Of a DNA stretch of 64,000 bases, positions 19,692 to 29,400 are shown one piece after another (positions within the stretch are counted from its first letter, which is position 1; each line of letters starts with the position of its first letter). Both the position numbers and the translations under genes were made by a program. Origin of the DNA: Sideroxydans sp. (GTDB taxonomy: Bacteria > Pseudomonadota > Gammaproteobacteria > Burkholderiales > Gallionellaceae); the NCBI GenBank assembly GCA_027310725.1, contig DAIDAG010000059.1, forward strand, positions 62,001 through 126,000. The letters run 5' to 3'. Under the pieces are notes generated by a model, which searched no databases, was not told the origin of the DNA, and saw only the letters and a program-made list of their open reading frames with translations.

Positions 19692-19991
19692 TTTGCTGAT
19701 CATGCGGCCGGTCTTCGTGAGTATTACCTGGAAATGACGGGCAATTGCCATTCGGTGTTATATCCCCATAGCCAAATATGGCAATAGACCCTCGGTGGAT
19801 AATTGCGCCTAATGGCGCATCTGTCTATTCGCGCTCTGAGGGCTTTGCCTGGTCATGTATTGAAAACGCGGCATTCGTGACAAGATATTCGCAGTGCTCC
19901 GAGCCAAGAAGGCATGCTGAACACTCAAAACATTGGGCACTGGAAATAGCAAGGGTGGTAAATTTTGTAGTTAAACCTGGAGGAGGAAATA
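19692..19991. other. intergenic region before cytochrome c gene
   Basis: This 300-base stretch has no convincing gene. A short open frame from 19778 runs into the cytochrome c gene in another frame and shows no protein character. A TTGAAA...GATATT pair at 19860-19889 (18-bp spacing) is a possible sigma-70 promoter for the cytochrome. The region ends with a very strong ribosome-binding site (GGAGGAGG at 19980) just before the cytochrome start. Confidence 0.4.
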
Positions 19992-20309
19992 ATGAAATCC
20001 ATTTTCATCAGCATGACAGTTGTGGCAGGTCTAATGGTTGCAGGTTCCGTTCAGGCGACAGATATGCCGGCAGTTGGCAAGACCAAGTGCGGAGCTTGCC
20101 ACGCCATAGATAAAAAAATGGTGGGTCCTGCATGGATTGATGTTGCGAAGAAGTACAAAGGCGATGTAAATGCCGCAAGCAAGATCGCTGCAAACATAAC
20201 CAAGGGCGGTGAGTTCGGCTGGAAGATGAGCAAGATGCCTCCAAAGGGAATGAACGCTACGGACGCTGAAATCAAAAGCCTCGCGGAATTTATTGCAGGG
20301 CTGAAATAA
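19992..20309 (+). CDS. periplasmic monohaem cytochrome c (c551/c552-like)
   Basis: This small class I cytochrome c of 105 residues is exported and acts as a soluble periplasmic electron carrier. The signal peptide runs to about VQA (residue 22). The haem-binding motif CGACH is at about residues 33-37, followed by the MVGPAW motif typical of c551/c552. The axial methionine is in the KMPPKGM stretch near the C-terminus (about residue 81). A strong Shine-Dalgarno (GGAGGAGGAAATA) supports the start and high expression. The electron donor and acceptor are not given by the context. Confidence 0.93.
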   Translation: MKSIFISMTVVAGLMVAGSVQATDMPAVGKTKCGACHAIDKKMVGPAWIDVAKKYKGDVNAASKIAANITKGGEFGWKMSKMPPKGMNATDAEIKSLAEFIAGLK

Positions 20310-20490
20310 AGCCGATCTCGATATAGATATCCATACGCATCTGTAGCGTCTTTCAAATCGATCAACCGTGCCGTGTGGTTGGTTTAAGACGCTCCAGGAG
20401 CGTAACCGGCGCGGTCTCAAGCCAATCCTCCGCTTATGGGTCTTCAGGCGCCAATGGCGACCTGATTTGAAAGCAAATCTATGCGACGGA

Positions 20491-21183
20491 TCATTTGCCC
20501 CGGACATCCGGACTGACTAATTGATAACCAAAACCGCGTAGCGTACGCAACAGTTTTTGCTGGAACGGTTTGTCTATGAGGTCGCGAAGCAAATGCATAT
20601 GCGCCCGGAGCGAATCGCTGTCCGGACGGCCTTCTCCCCATACGAGATGCTGGATGTCATCGCGATTGACTACTTTGGGAGAGCGCGCCATCAGCATCTC
20701 CAGTATCCTGTAGGGGATCGGCGGTAACTTGATCGTCCTGCCGCCGCGACATACCGAACAAGTGAGTGGATCGAGGCTGAGGTCTTCCACAACAATCTTT
20801 CTCTGCTTCGGGATGTAATCGCCGACCCGCCGGTGCAATACTCGCAATCGCAATTCCACTTCGCGCAATGCTGCCGGCTTGGACAGATAGTCGTCCGCAC
20901 CGGCTTCCAGGCCGGCGATCTTGTCGTCCAGGGAATCGCGCCCTGTGATCATCAAGATCGGGGTGGTGTCTCCGTATTCTTCGCGCAATTTCCGGCATAT
21001 CGTAATGCCATCCATTCCGGGCAATATCAGGTCAAGCACTATTGCATCATACTGGTTGGCCGACGCCAGATGCATGCCGGTGATGCCATCCCCTGCCGCA
21101 TCCGGGATATGTCCCTTGGTTTCCAGAAAGTCGAACATGTTTGAAGCAAGTTCGCGATTGTCTTCGATAATCAGTACGCGCAT
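20491..21183 (-). CDS. OmpR/PhoB-family response regulator
   Basis: This 230-residue regulator has a receiver domain with acidic pair IIEDN near the start and phospho-acceptor Asp in IVLDLILPGMDG. It has the switch lysine in DYLSKPAALRE and a C-terminal winged helix with RTLRGFGYQLV at the end. No histidine kinase gene is adjacent, so its partner is elsewhere or it is an orphan. It is divergent from the periplasmic binding protein/GGDEF-EAL pair starting at 21617 and may regulate it. It is convergent with the cytochrome c gene; the 181-base gap holds only a short ACGCTC-CAG-GAGCGT hairpin at 20389-20403. Confidence 0.9.
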   Translation of the reverse strand: MRVLIIEDNRELASNMFDFLETKGHIPDAAGDGITGMHLASANQYDAIVLDLILPGMDGITICRKLREEYGDTTPILMITGRDSLDDKIAGLEAGADDYLSKPAALREVELRLRVLHRRVGDYIPKQRKIVVEDLSLDPLTCSVCRGGRTIKLPPIPYRILEMLMARSPKVVNRDDIQHLVWGEGRPDSDSLRAHMHLLRDLIDKPFQQKLLRTLRGFGYQLVSPDVRGK

Positions 21184-21616
21184 TTTCTGAACACTAACGG
21201 CGATCCAGTCGGTTGGGGAACCATGCTGTTATTTGCAATCAACTTCGTTGGGCATGAGAAGGGTGTCGTGAGGATAGTGTACGGACACTTGTGAAGTTAT
21301 CGCAGAGTGCTGATTAAATGAATACGCAGGAATACCTATAGTTCCCGAATCTGAATACTGCCAACAACGCGGCACCGTTGAGAATCGCGGATGCCAATGG
21401 AGCAGTCTTATGGGAGCAACGGAGAGGAAGGGTAAATAAAAATTCATTTGAGCATTTTCCTGAATGCAGCCATTGCGTGAGATCGGAGCGCTCAAGAGGC
21501 ATGGGTTGCTCATGTGTCAACGAACTATCGTCTGCGGGGCATTCTGCATTTTGCTTCTGTACCCGCGTGCTAATACATATGCAATAATCCGGCGGGGAGT
21601 TCAATTGCATACAACA
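21184..21616. other. divergent intergenic region
   Basis: This 433-base region lies between the response regulator (-) and the binding-protein gene (+). It is less GC-rich than its surroundings. An in-frame extension of the downstream gene back to 21464 is open but lacks a signal-peptide-like start, so I leave it non-coding. Promoters for both genes should lie here. I see no clear operator, riboswitch or repeat. Confidence 0.4.
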
Positions 21617-22909
21617 ATGAAAAAGTTATTGCAGCCAAATCTTGGTTTTACCCTGGCCGGTTTGATGGCAGCTTCCATTCTCAATCTGATCGCTGAGCCA
21701 ACCCGGCTGGCAATTGTCGGCAACGCATTTGCCGCTGAAACTTCCCCCATCATCATTGCCCATGTCGCTCCCACCACGGGGCGTTTTGCATTGCATTCCG
21801 AATCCGATCGGCGCGGTGCCGAAATGGCGATCGATGAATTCAACGCCCGCGGCGGTCTTTTGGGGCGGGAGATCGTTCTCGTGTCGCGCAATCCCACCCT
21901 GGATGCCGGTCAAGCTTCCCAGGTTGCCGAAGATCTCATCACGCAGAACAAAGTGGGATTCATGTTGGGAGCCATCGACTCCGGGGTCGCCGCGGGCATG
22001 TCCGCCGTTTGCCAAAGATACGGTGTCATCTTTATCAATACCAATTCCTCGGCCCCTTCCGAATCTGTCGAGAATGCCCACCGGACGAAGTTCGTATTCG
22101 ATGCCAGTGCCGCCAATTTCAACCACGCCCTCCTCAAATACGCTTTGGCCAATCGGAAATCCAAGCGGGTCTTGCTGCTGACGGAAGATGACGCATGGGG
22201 GCACAGCAGTGCCGCGGCCTCGCGGCGATACATTTCGGAATATGGCGGCGCGGTCGTCGGCGAGGTGGTTGTACCGGCAGCTCTGCCCGATCCTGCCGGA
22301 GTGATCCGGCAAGTCGCTGCGCTCCCTGCCGACGTGGTGGCGCTCAACATCAGCGGCGACAATCAGATCAGGCTTTTTGCGCAGATCGATCCGAAGATGC
22401 TCGAAAGGCAATCGTGGGTCGTCGGCGAAGTGGATTGGGAGGAGCTCTATCCTGCACCGGGAACTCCGCGCCCCCTGTATGGAATCACCTGGGCCTGGAA
22501 TCTTGATACTCCCGGAACGTCGGAATTTGTAGCCCGTTACAGGGATCGCTACGGGCATACCAGGCTGGATTATCCCGGCGATGTGACACATGCCGCCTAC
22601 TTTGCGACCAAAGCGCTGCTCGCCGCCATCGAGCGTGCCGGCACGACGGACAATCATGCGGTTATACGGCAGCTCGAAAAGGCCAGGTGGACGGCAAAGG
22701 AGCGCATGCAGAATTACCCGGCGTATATGGACCCGGTCAGCCATCATCTTCAGCAAACCATCTACATCGCCACCTGGCACTCGCGAGTCGACCGGCCCGA
22801 GTTGAGCCAGGTGATCCTCGGCTACGACGCCCCCGAAAAAGTCCGGTACGAACAGGAACGGACGACGCGACTTGAATCTTTTGCCGCTACCCCACACTAC
22901 GCGCCATGA
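21617..22909 (+). CDS. ABC-type branched-chain amino-acid/urea-like periplasmic binding protein
   Basis: This 430-residue type I periplasmic binding protein (Peripla_BP_6, LivJ/UrtA-like) has a signal peptide of about 39 residues ending NAFAAE. The mature protein starts with IIIAHVAPTTGRFALHSESDRRG. The typical GGLLGREIVLVSRNPTLDAGQ segment follows, then the hinge-region motifs VGFMLGAIDSGVA and LLLTEDDAWGHS. No transport permease or ATPase is nearby. The stop overlaps the start of a GGDEF/EAL membrane protein (ATGA), which suggests it binds a ligand in the periplasm and reports to that protein. The ATG at 21617 fits the signal peptide better than earlier codons. Confidence 0.88.
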   Translation: MKKLLQPNLGFTLAGLMAASILNLIAEPTRLAIVGNAFAAETSPIIIAHVAPTTGRFALHSESDRRGAEMAIDEFNARGGLLGREIVLVSRNPTLDAGQASQVAEDLITQNKVGFMLGAIDSGVAAGMSAVCQRYGVIFINTNSSAPSESVENAHRTKFVFDASAANFNHALLKYALANRKSKRVLLLTEDDAWGHSSAAASRRYISEYGGAVVGEVVVPAALPDPAGVIRQVAALPADVVALNISGDNQIRLFAQIDPKMLERQSWVVGEVDWEELYPAPGTPRPLYGITWAWNLDTPGTSEFVARYRDRYGHTRLDYPGDVTHAAYFATKALLAAIERAGTTDNHAVIRQLEKARWTAKERMQNYPAYMDPVSHHLQQTIYIATWHSRVDRPELSQVILGYDAPEKVRYEQERTTRLESFAATPHYAP

Positions 22910-25368
22910 AAATACCACGACTGGGTCTTATCTCGCGAATTGCACTGCTCGTCATCTGCGTAGAGGCCCTCGCTTTCAGCGTGCTCGGGTGGTTCTACAC
23001 CGACCGGTTCAGCACCGCCATTGAAGAGCGCACCTATTCGCACCTGCATCTTGTGGGTCGAATGATTGCCAATGACGAGTTGGCGATCAGTTCCATCTCA
23101 CGCCAGTCGGTCATGACCGATCTGGTAGGCGCCCCCTACCTTGACGGCATGGTCATAGGCGGCAACGGGAGGGTCATCGTTTCAAAAAATCCCGCCTACC
23201 TCGGAAGCCTGGCCAGCGATATTCCGGGTTTCGATATGCGCTGGCTTGCCGCTTCCGCTCCCGATGAAAAATTCATCCGGGGCGATGACACGCTCAAGGC
23301 CGTCATGCATATTCATGGCGCCGCAGGCGGCGTGCCGATGTACACCACGGTGATCACGATCAGCACGTCTGAACTCAACGCAATGAAGCGCTCCATCATC
23401 CTCTGGGGCCAACTCGGCTCGCTGGTATTTATCCTGCTCAGTTCCGCTGTTATCGTTTTCATTGCCCAGCGCCTCATCACCCGGCGTGTAAACATTTCCC
23501 TGGAGGTTTTGAAGAAGGTTGAGGAGGGTGCTCTGGATGCCAGAATTCCCGTAACCTCCGTTGATGAGCTGGGACAGATTCAGCAGGGCATCAATTCCAT
23601 GACCGAAAAAGTCGGCACGCTGCTGAACCAGCATCGCCAAAATGCCGAGAAGCTTCGTGAACAGAAGGATCTGCTGGCATCCGTCATCCAGCACGCGCCG
23701 ATCCGCGTGTTCTGGAAAGACCGGGAGTCGCGCTACATCGGTTGCAACAGCCAGTTCGCGCACGATGCCGGGCTGTCCGAACCCGGGGAACTGATCGGCA
23801 AGACCGATCACGACATGAACTGGCGCGAGCAGGCCGAGACTTACCGTGCCGACGACCGGGTCGTGATGGAGTCGGGCATATCAAAGCTGGATTTTGAAGA
23901 AACGCAGACGACACCGGATGGCCGCACCATCTGGCTGAGCACTTCGAAAGTGCCGTTACGCGGCGAGGATAGCCGGATCATCGGCGTCCTCGGCATCTAT
24001 ACCGACATCACGAGCCGCAAGCAGGCCGAAGAGCAGATCCACAATCTTGCCTATTTCGACCCGCTCACCGGCCTGCCCAATCGTACGCTCCTGCTGGATC
24101 GCCTGAAGCATGCCATGACCGCCGGCAACCGCCTCGGGGTTTTCGGTGCGGTGCTTTTGATCGATCTCGATAATTTCAAGACGCTCAATGACACGCTGGG
24201 GCACGATATGGGCGACATGCTGCTGAAGCAGGTCGCGCAGCGCCTGACACAGGTTGTGCGCGAAGGAGACACCGTGGCCCGCCTCGGCGGCGACGAATTC
24301 GTGGTCATTCTTGAGGGCCTGAGTGAAAACGTGCGTGAAGCGGCTGAAAAGACAGAATTCGTCGGCAATAAGATCCTCTCCGTCCTCAATCGGCCCTATC
24401 AGTTTGGAGCGCACGCACATCACAGCTCCCCAAGCATCGGCGCCACTTTGTTCGATGGCAATCCTCATGCCATGGACGACCTGCTGAAGCAGGTGGATAT
24501 CGCCATGTATCAGGCCAAGAAGGACGGCCGCAATGCGCTGCGGTTCTTCGATCCACACATGCAGGAATCCATCAACGCCCGCATGGAACTCGAACTGGAG
24601 CTGCACAAAGCGCTTGAAAAAGGACAATTGCATTTGCATTACCAGATCCAGGTCGACAATTCCGGCCGTCCATTGGGCGCGGAGGCCCTGATCCGCTGGA
24701 ACCATCCCGAGCGCGGCCTGGTATCACCTGCCGAATTTATCCCGCTGGCCGAAGAAACCGGTTTGATCCTGCCGGTCGGGCAATGGGTGCTGGAGACGGC
24801 ATGTTCGCAAATCAAGGCATGGGAACTCGGCGAGCATACCCGCGGCCTGGTTCTGTCGATCAACGTGAGTGCCAAACAGCTTCATCAGGCGGATTTTGTG
24901 GATCAGGTGCGGGCAACTGTGCAACGATACGATATCCGGCCGACATTGCTCAAACTGGAGCTTACCGAAGGCATGTTGCTGGAAAACATCGAAGGCACCA
25001 TTGCAACCATGAATGCACTGAATGCGATCGGTGTCCGGATATCACTGGACGATTTCGGCACGGGCTATTCTTCTTTGCAATACCTGAAACGGTTGCCCCT
25101 CGATCAGCTGAAGATCGACCGGTCGTTTGTGCGGGACATTGCCACCGACAGCAGCGACAAGGCGATCGTGACCACCATCATCGTCATGGCACGCAGCTTG
25201 AACCTGGATGTGATCGCCGAAGGAGTGGAGACGGAAGAACAACGGCAATTCCTGTTCAATGCCGGCTGCAATCATTTTCAGGGTTATCTTTTCAGCAAAC
25301 CGGTTCCGATCGGACAATTTGAACCCTTGCTCGATCGGTCCTGGCGATCGGTACCTGCAAATATCTAG
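22906..25368 (+). CDS. membrane GGDEF/EAL protein with HAMP and PAS domains
   Basis: This 820-residue c-di-GMP enzyme has two transmembrane helices (about residues 10-30 and 165-190) flanking a periplasmic sensor domain. A HAMP domain follows (about 190-245, VTSVDELGQIQQGINSM), then a PAS domain (about 255-370). The GGDEF domain has intact RLGGDEF and an upstream RxxD inhibitory site (REGD, five residues before). The EAL domain has intact GAEALIRW, NVSAKQL, ELTEGM, DDFGTGYSS, KIDRSFV and EGVETEEQ motifs. Both catalytic activities look possible. It is translationally coupled to the binding protein in front. Confidence 0.93.
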   Translation: MKIPRLGLISRIALLVICVEALAFSVLGWFYTDRFSTAIEERTYSHLHLVGRMIANDELAISSISRQSVMTDLVGAPYLDGMVIGGNGRVIVSKNPAYLGSLASDIPGFDMRWLAASAPDEKFIRGDDTLKAVMHIHGAAGGVPMYTTVITISTSELNAMKRSIILWGQLGSLVFILLSSAVIVFIAQRLITRRVNISLEVLKKVEEGALDARIPVTSVDELGQIQQGINSMTEKVGTLLNQHRQNAEKLREQKDLLASVIQHAPIRVFWKDRESRYIGCNSQFAHDAGLSEPGELIGKTDHDMNWREQAETYRADDRVVMESGISKLDFEETQTTPDGRTIWLSTSKVPLRGEDSRIIGVLGIYTDITSRKQAEEQIHNLAYFDPLTGLPNRTLLLDRLKHAMTAGNRLGVFGAVLLIDLDNFKTLNDTLGHDMGDMLLKQVAQRLTQVVREGDTVARLGGDEFVVILEGLSENVREAAEKTEFVGNKILSVLNRPYQFGAHAHHSSPSIGATLFDGNPHAMDDLLKQVDIAMYQAKKDGRNALRFFDPHMQESINARMELELELHKALEKGQLHLHYQIQVDNSGRPLGAEALIRWNHPERGLVSPAEFIPLAEETGLILPVGQWVLETACSQIKAWELGEHTRGLVLSINVSAKQLHQADFVDQVRATVQRYDIRPTLLKLELTEGMLLENIEGTIATMNALNAIGVRISLDDFGTGYSSLQYLKRLPLDQLKIDRSFVRDIATDSSDKAIVTTIIVMARSLNLDVIAEGVETEEQRQFLFNAGCNHFQGYLFSKPVPIGQFEPLLDRSWRSVPANI

Positions 25369-25421
25369 CGCGGGCAGCGGTCATCGGCGGTACGACGGCA
25401 TTCGTTGGGGAAGGTCATTGC

Positions 25422-25694
25422 ATGACAGGATCGAACGGCAAAGACGGGGCAATCCGGAATGAAGGCACCGAGCGCCGCTCGAACCTGCATTTGCGCGATT
25501 TGTTCGAGTACGCCTACCGGATCGCCTGTCCCCTGCTTGAATCCGGGCAAACTGTCAGCAATGCGGGTTCGGCGCATTTTCTGAGAGTTGTCCTGCACGA
25601 TTCTTTTCCGGATCTTCATCCGCAGGACATCGCCATTCTGTCGGTGTCGGTGGAGTGCGTGTTCAGGCAGCGGAGCAAGACGGCAAATCAATAA
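25422..25694 (+). CDS. hypothetical protein, 90 residues
   Basis: A short hydrophilic protein that I do not recognise. The central part (LRDLFEYAYRIACPLLESGQ...AHFLRVVLHDSFPDLHPQDIAILSVSVECVFRQR) has a plausible helix-then-strand pattern and the codon use of its neighbours. The start at ATG 25422 lacks a clear Shine-Dalgarno sequence. It follows the GGDEF/EAL gene by 53 bases on the same strand and is convergent with the dihaem cytochrome gene. It may be a real small gene of the same transcript. Confidence 0.45.
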   Translation: MTGSNGKDGAIRNEGTERRSNLHLRDLFEYAYRIACPLLESGQTVSNAGSAHFLRVVLHDSFPDLHPQDIAILSVSVECVFRQRSKTANQ

Positions 25695-25728
25695 GGGCCT
25701 TGTTCCGCGCATCCGGCATGCTCATCGA

Positions 25729-26145
25729 TCATTCGCCGAGTAAAACCTTGCCATGGCAGGCCGAACAATTGGAACGGCTTTTCACTTGGGGATTGACCCA
25801 TTCCTTGTTGTTGATCACGTGATGTTCATGCTTGAACCACGGTGTATCGCTGATGCGCAAGCTGGCAGCGCTGTATCTTTCACCGCTGCCGGCATTCTGT
25901 TCCAGAAATGCGAGGATCTTCTTGCTGTCGTTGGCATCGAGCGTCGCATTTGTCCCGAAATGCTTGTCCAGGCCGCCCATCAGGCTACGCCAATTGTCCG
26001 CCGACAACAGTTGCGGAGGGTAGGGTATGTGGCAGCTGCCGCACTCTTCCTTCCATTTTGGATTGTTGGGCGCCTTCAACCTGCCGGCCTCGGCGTGCGC
26101 CAGATTCATTCCAAACACCAGCAATAGTACTGCTACCCGCTTCAT
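25729..26145 (-). CDS. dihaem cytochrome c (DHC type)
   Basis: This 138-residue periplasmic cytochrome has two haem motifs, CGSCH (about residue 36) and CSACH (about residue 130). A signal peptide (VAVLLLVFGMNLAHA) starts at MKRVA; an in-frame ATG 11 codons upstream is less likely. The first haem motif is followed by IPYPPQLLSADNWRSLMGGLDKHFG, the pattern of DHC-family dihaem cytochromes. Several histidines before the second motif (KHEHHVIN) can serve as distal ligands. Such proteins often pair with a cytochrome b561-type membrane partner; one is encoded far away at 54736. Confidence 0.9.
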   Translation of the reverse strand: MKRVAVLLLVFGMNLAHAEAGRLKAPNNPKWKEECGSCHIPYPPQLLSADNWRSLMGGLDKHFGTNATLDANDSKKILAFLEQNAGSGERYSAASLRISDTPWFKHEHHVINNKEWVNPQVKSRSNCSACHGKVLLGE

Positions 26146-26453
26146 GCCTTTTCTCCTTGAGTGACGAATTTGATCCAAATTCCGCTGATTCTAAAGCTGT
26201 GCATTCTAACCCCTGGCCGAACTTATCTTTCGGGCAGCTGCCGTTTTTATCGCCTGATACACGCAGGATATGCACCGCAAGCCATTGCGCATCAACAGTC
26301 TCGATAGAATGCGCGTTCTGCTTGCATGCTGGGGCGCAATGCCAATGAATACGCCAATGCAGGCCATCTCGGGTTTTGTCTTGCCGGTATATTTCCGTCT
26401 GTAAAACGCAGTTGCGGTGGTAAAATCCGCACCTGAGATTTTAGCCGCCGACC

Positions 26454-29400
26454 ATGCATCCTTCCTTCGTCCACCTCCGTCTGCATAGCGAATATTCGAT
26501 CGCCGACGGGATCGCTCGGATTGGGGAAGCAGTAGCAGCGGCGAAGGCGGACGGCATGCCTGCGTTGGCGCTCACTGACCTGTCCAACGTGTTCGGGCTG
26601 GTCAAGTTCTATAAAGAGGCGCGCGGGGCTGGCGTCAAACCCATCGTCGGATGCGACGTGTTCGTCACCAATGATGCGGTGCGCGATCAGCCATACCGTT
26701 TAATGTTGTTGTGCCAGTCCCACGCAGGTTACCTGCGGCTGTGCGATCTGCTCACGCGCGCCTACCTCGAGAACCAGTATCGCGGACGTCCCGAGATACG
26801 CAGGCAATGGCTGAGCGGAGGTACGGACGGGTTGATCGCCCTGTCCGGTGCGCATCTCGGCGAAGTCGGGACAACGTTGCTGAACGGCAACGCGGCAAGC
26901 GCGAAGATGATCGCGCAGGAATATGCCGGTTTGTTCCCCGACCGCTTCTATCTTGAGGTACAGCGCTACGGTGCGCCGCGCGAAGAGCTGCATCTGCGCG
27001 ACACAGTCAGGCTGGCGGCAGAACTGGCATTGCCGGTGGTCGCTACACATCCGGTGCAATTCCTTGCCATCGACGATTTCAAGGCGCACGAGGCGCGAGT
27101 GTGCATCGCCGAAGGCTATGTGCTGAACGACAAGCGCCGCGTGAAGCAATTCACTGAGCAGCAATATTTCAAGACGCAGGCCGAGATGGCGACCCTGTTC
27201 GCCGACCTGCCGGAAGCGTTGCGGAACAGCGTGGAGATCGCCAAGCGCTGCAATCTCACGCTGAAACTGGGCAAGCCGCACCTGCCGGACTTCCCCACGC
27301 CCAACGGCGAGACACTGGACGACTTTTTGCGCAGCGAATCGCAGCGCGGACTGCAGGAGCGCATGCTGCATCTCTATCCCGATGAGGCGCAGCGCGCGGC
27401 CAAGATGCCGGAGTATCAGGCGCGCCTGGAATTCGAGGTCAACACCATCATCAACATGAAGTTCCCCGGTTACTTCCTGATCGTGGCGGACTTCATTCGC
27501 TGGGCGAAATCCTTCCGCGACGAAAAATTTCCCAATGGTGTGCCGGTAGGGCCGGGGCGCGGTTCGGGCGCGGGTTCGCTGGTGGCGTATTCGCTGGGCA
27601 TCACCGATCTCGACCCGCTGCGCTACGAACTGCTGTTCGAGCGCTTCCTGAATCCGGAGCGCGTCTCCATGCCCGACTTCGACGTGGACTTCTGCCAGGA
27701 CGGGCGCGAGCGTGTGATCGAATATGTGCGCCACAAATACGGCGTGCAGAACGTGTCGCAAATCGCCACCTTCGGCACCATGGCCTCCAAGGGCGTCATT
27801 CGCGATGTCGGTCGCGTGCTGGATTTTCCGTACGGCCTGTGCGACAAGCTCTCCAAGCTGGTGCCGGTGGAAGGCGTGAAACCGGTTTCGCTGAAAAAGG
27901 CGCGCGAGATGGAGCCGGAGTTCAACGCCGTCATCGCCAGCGAAGAAGGCGTGGAAGAATTGATGGAACTGGGCGAGCGTCTGGAAGACCTGACGCGCAA
28001 CGTCGGCATGCATGCGGGCGGCGTGCTGATCGCACCGGGCAAGCTCACCGACTTCTGCCCGCTGTATTGCGCCGAGGGCAGCGAAAGCACGGTGAGCCAG
28101 TACGACAAGGACGATGTGGAGGCGGTCGGTCTGGTGAAGTTCGACTTCCTGGGGCTGCGCACGCTGACGATCATTGATTGGGCGGTGCGGTACATCAAGG
28201 ATTCAGGAATTGAGATTTCGGATTTGGGAGGTGGCAACGCTGAAGCAGGCGCGGAGGCCAAATCCAAAATCCAAAATCCAGAATCCTTCAACATCGACAC
28301 CATCCCCCTCGACGACAAGGAAACCTACGACCGCATTTTCAAGACGGCGAACACTACCGCGGTGTTCCAGTTCGAATCGCGCGGCATGAAGGACACGCTG
28401 GTGAAAGCGAAGCCGGACTGCCTGGAAGACCTCATCGCTTTGAACGCCCTTTACCGGCCGGGCCCGATGGATTTCATTCCCGATTACATCAACTGTAAAC
28501 ACGGGCGCCAGCAGGTGATCCTTCCGCACCCGCTGCTGGAGAAGGTGGTCGGCAATACCTACGGCATCATGGTCTACCAGGAGCAGGTGATGCAGTCGGC
28601 GCAGGTGGTGGCGGGTTACACGCTGGGCGGCGCGGACATGCTGCGCCGCGCGATGGGCAAGAAGAAGGCCGAGGAGATGGCCGAGCAGCGCAGCATCTTC
28701 GTCGCGGGTGCGGGGAAGAACGGTATCGAAGAAAAAAAGGCGAACGAGATCTTCGATACCATGGAGAAGTTCGCGGGGTACGGCTTCAACAAGTCGCACG
28801 CCGCGGCGTATTCACTCGTGGCGTACCAGACCGCGTATCTCAAATGCCATTACCCTGCCGCGTTCATGGCGTCGACCATGACCTCGGAAATGGTGAACAC
28901 CGACAAGGTGAGTTTCTTCTACCAGGATACGGTACAGCAGGGGCTGACCATCCTGGCGCCGGACATCAATTCATCGTGCTTCCGTTTTCAGCCGGTGGAT
29001 GCAAAGACCATCGCTTATGGATTGGGTGCCGTGAAGGGCACCGGCGAAGCGGCAGTGGAGAACATCGTGCAGGCGCGCCGGGACGGACCGTTCAAGGATC
29101 TGTTCGACTTCTGTCATCGCGTGGACAAGCGCGTCGTCAACCGTCGCGCGGTTGAGGCGCTGATCCGCGCGGGCGCCTTCGACAGGATCAACGACCATCG
29201 CTATCAGCTTATCGCGTCGCTGGATGCGGCACTGGGCAGCGCCGAACAGAAAGCGCGCGCAGCTAACCAGAACAGCCTGTTCGGCGACGACGAAGCGCAC
29301 GCGATGCCGGTACAAATGGCGGATGTGCCGCGCTGGAAGATGCGCGAACAACTGGCACAGGAAAAGACCGCGCTGGGGTTTTACCTGAGCGGGCACCCCT

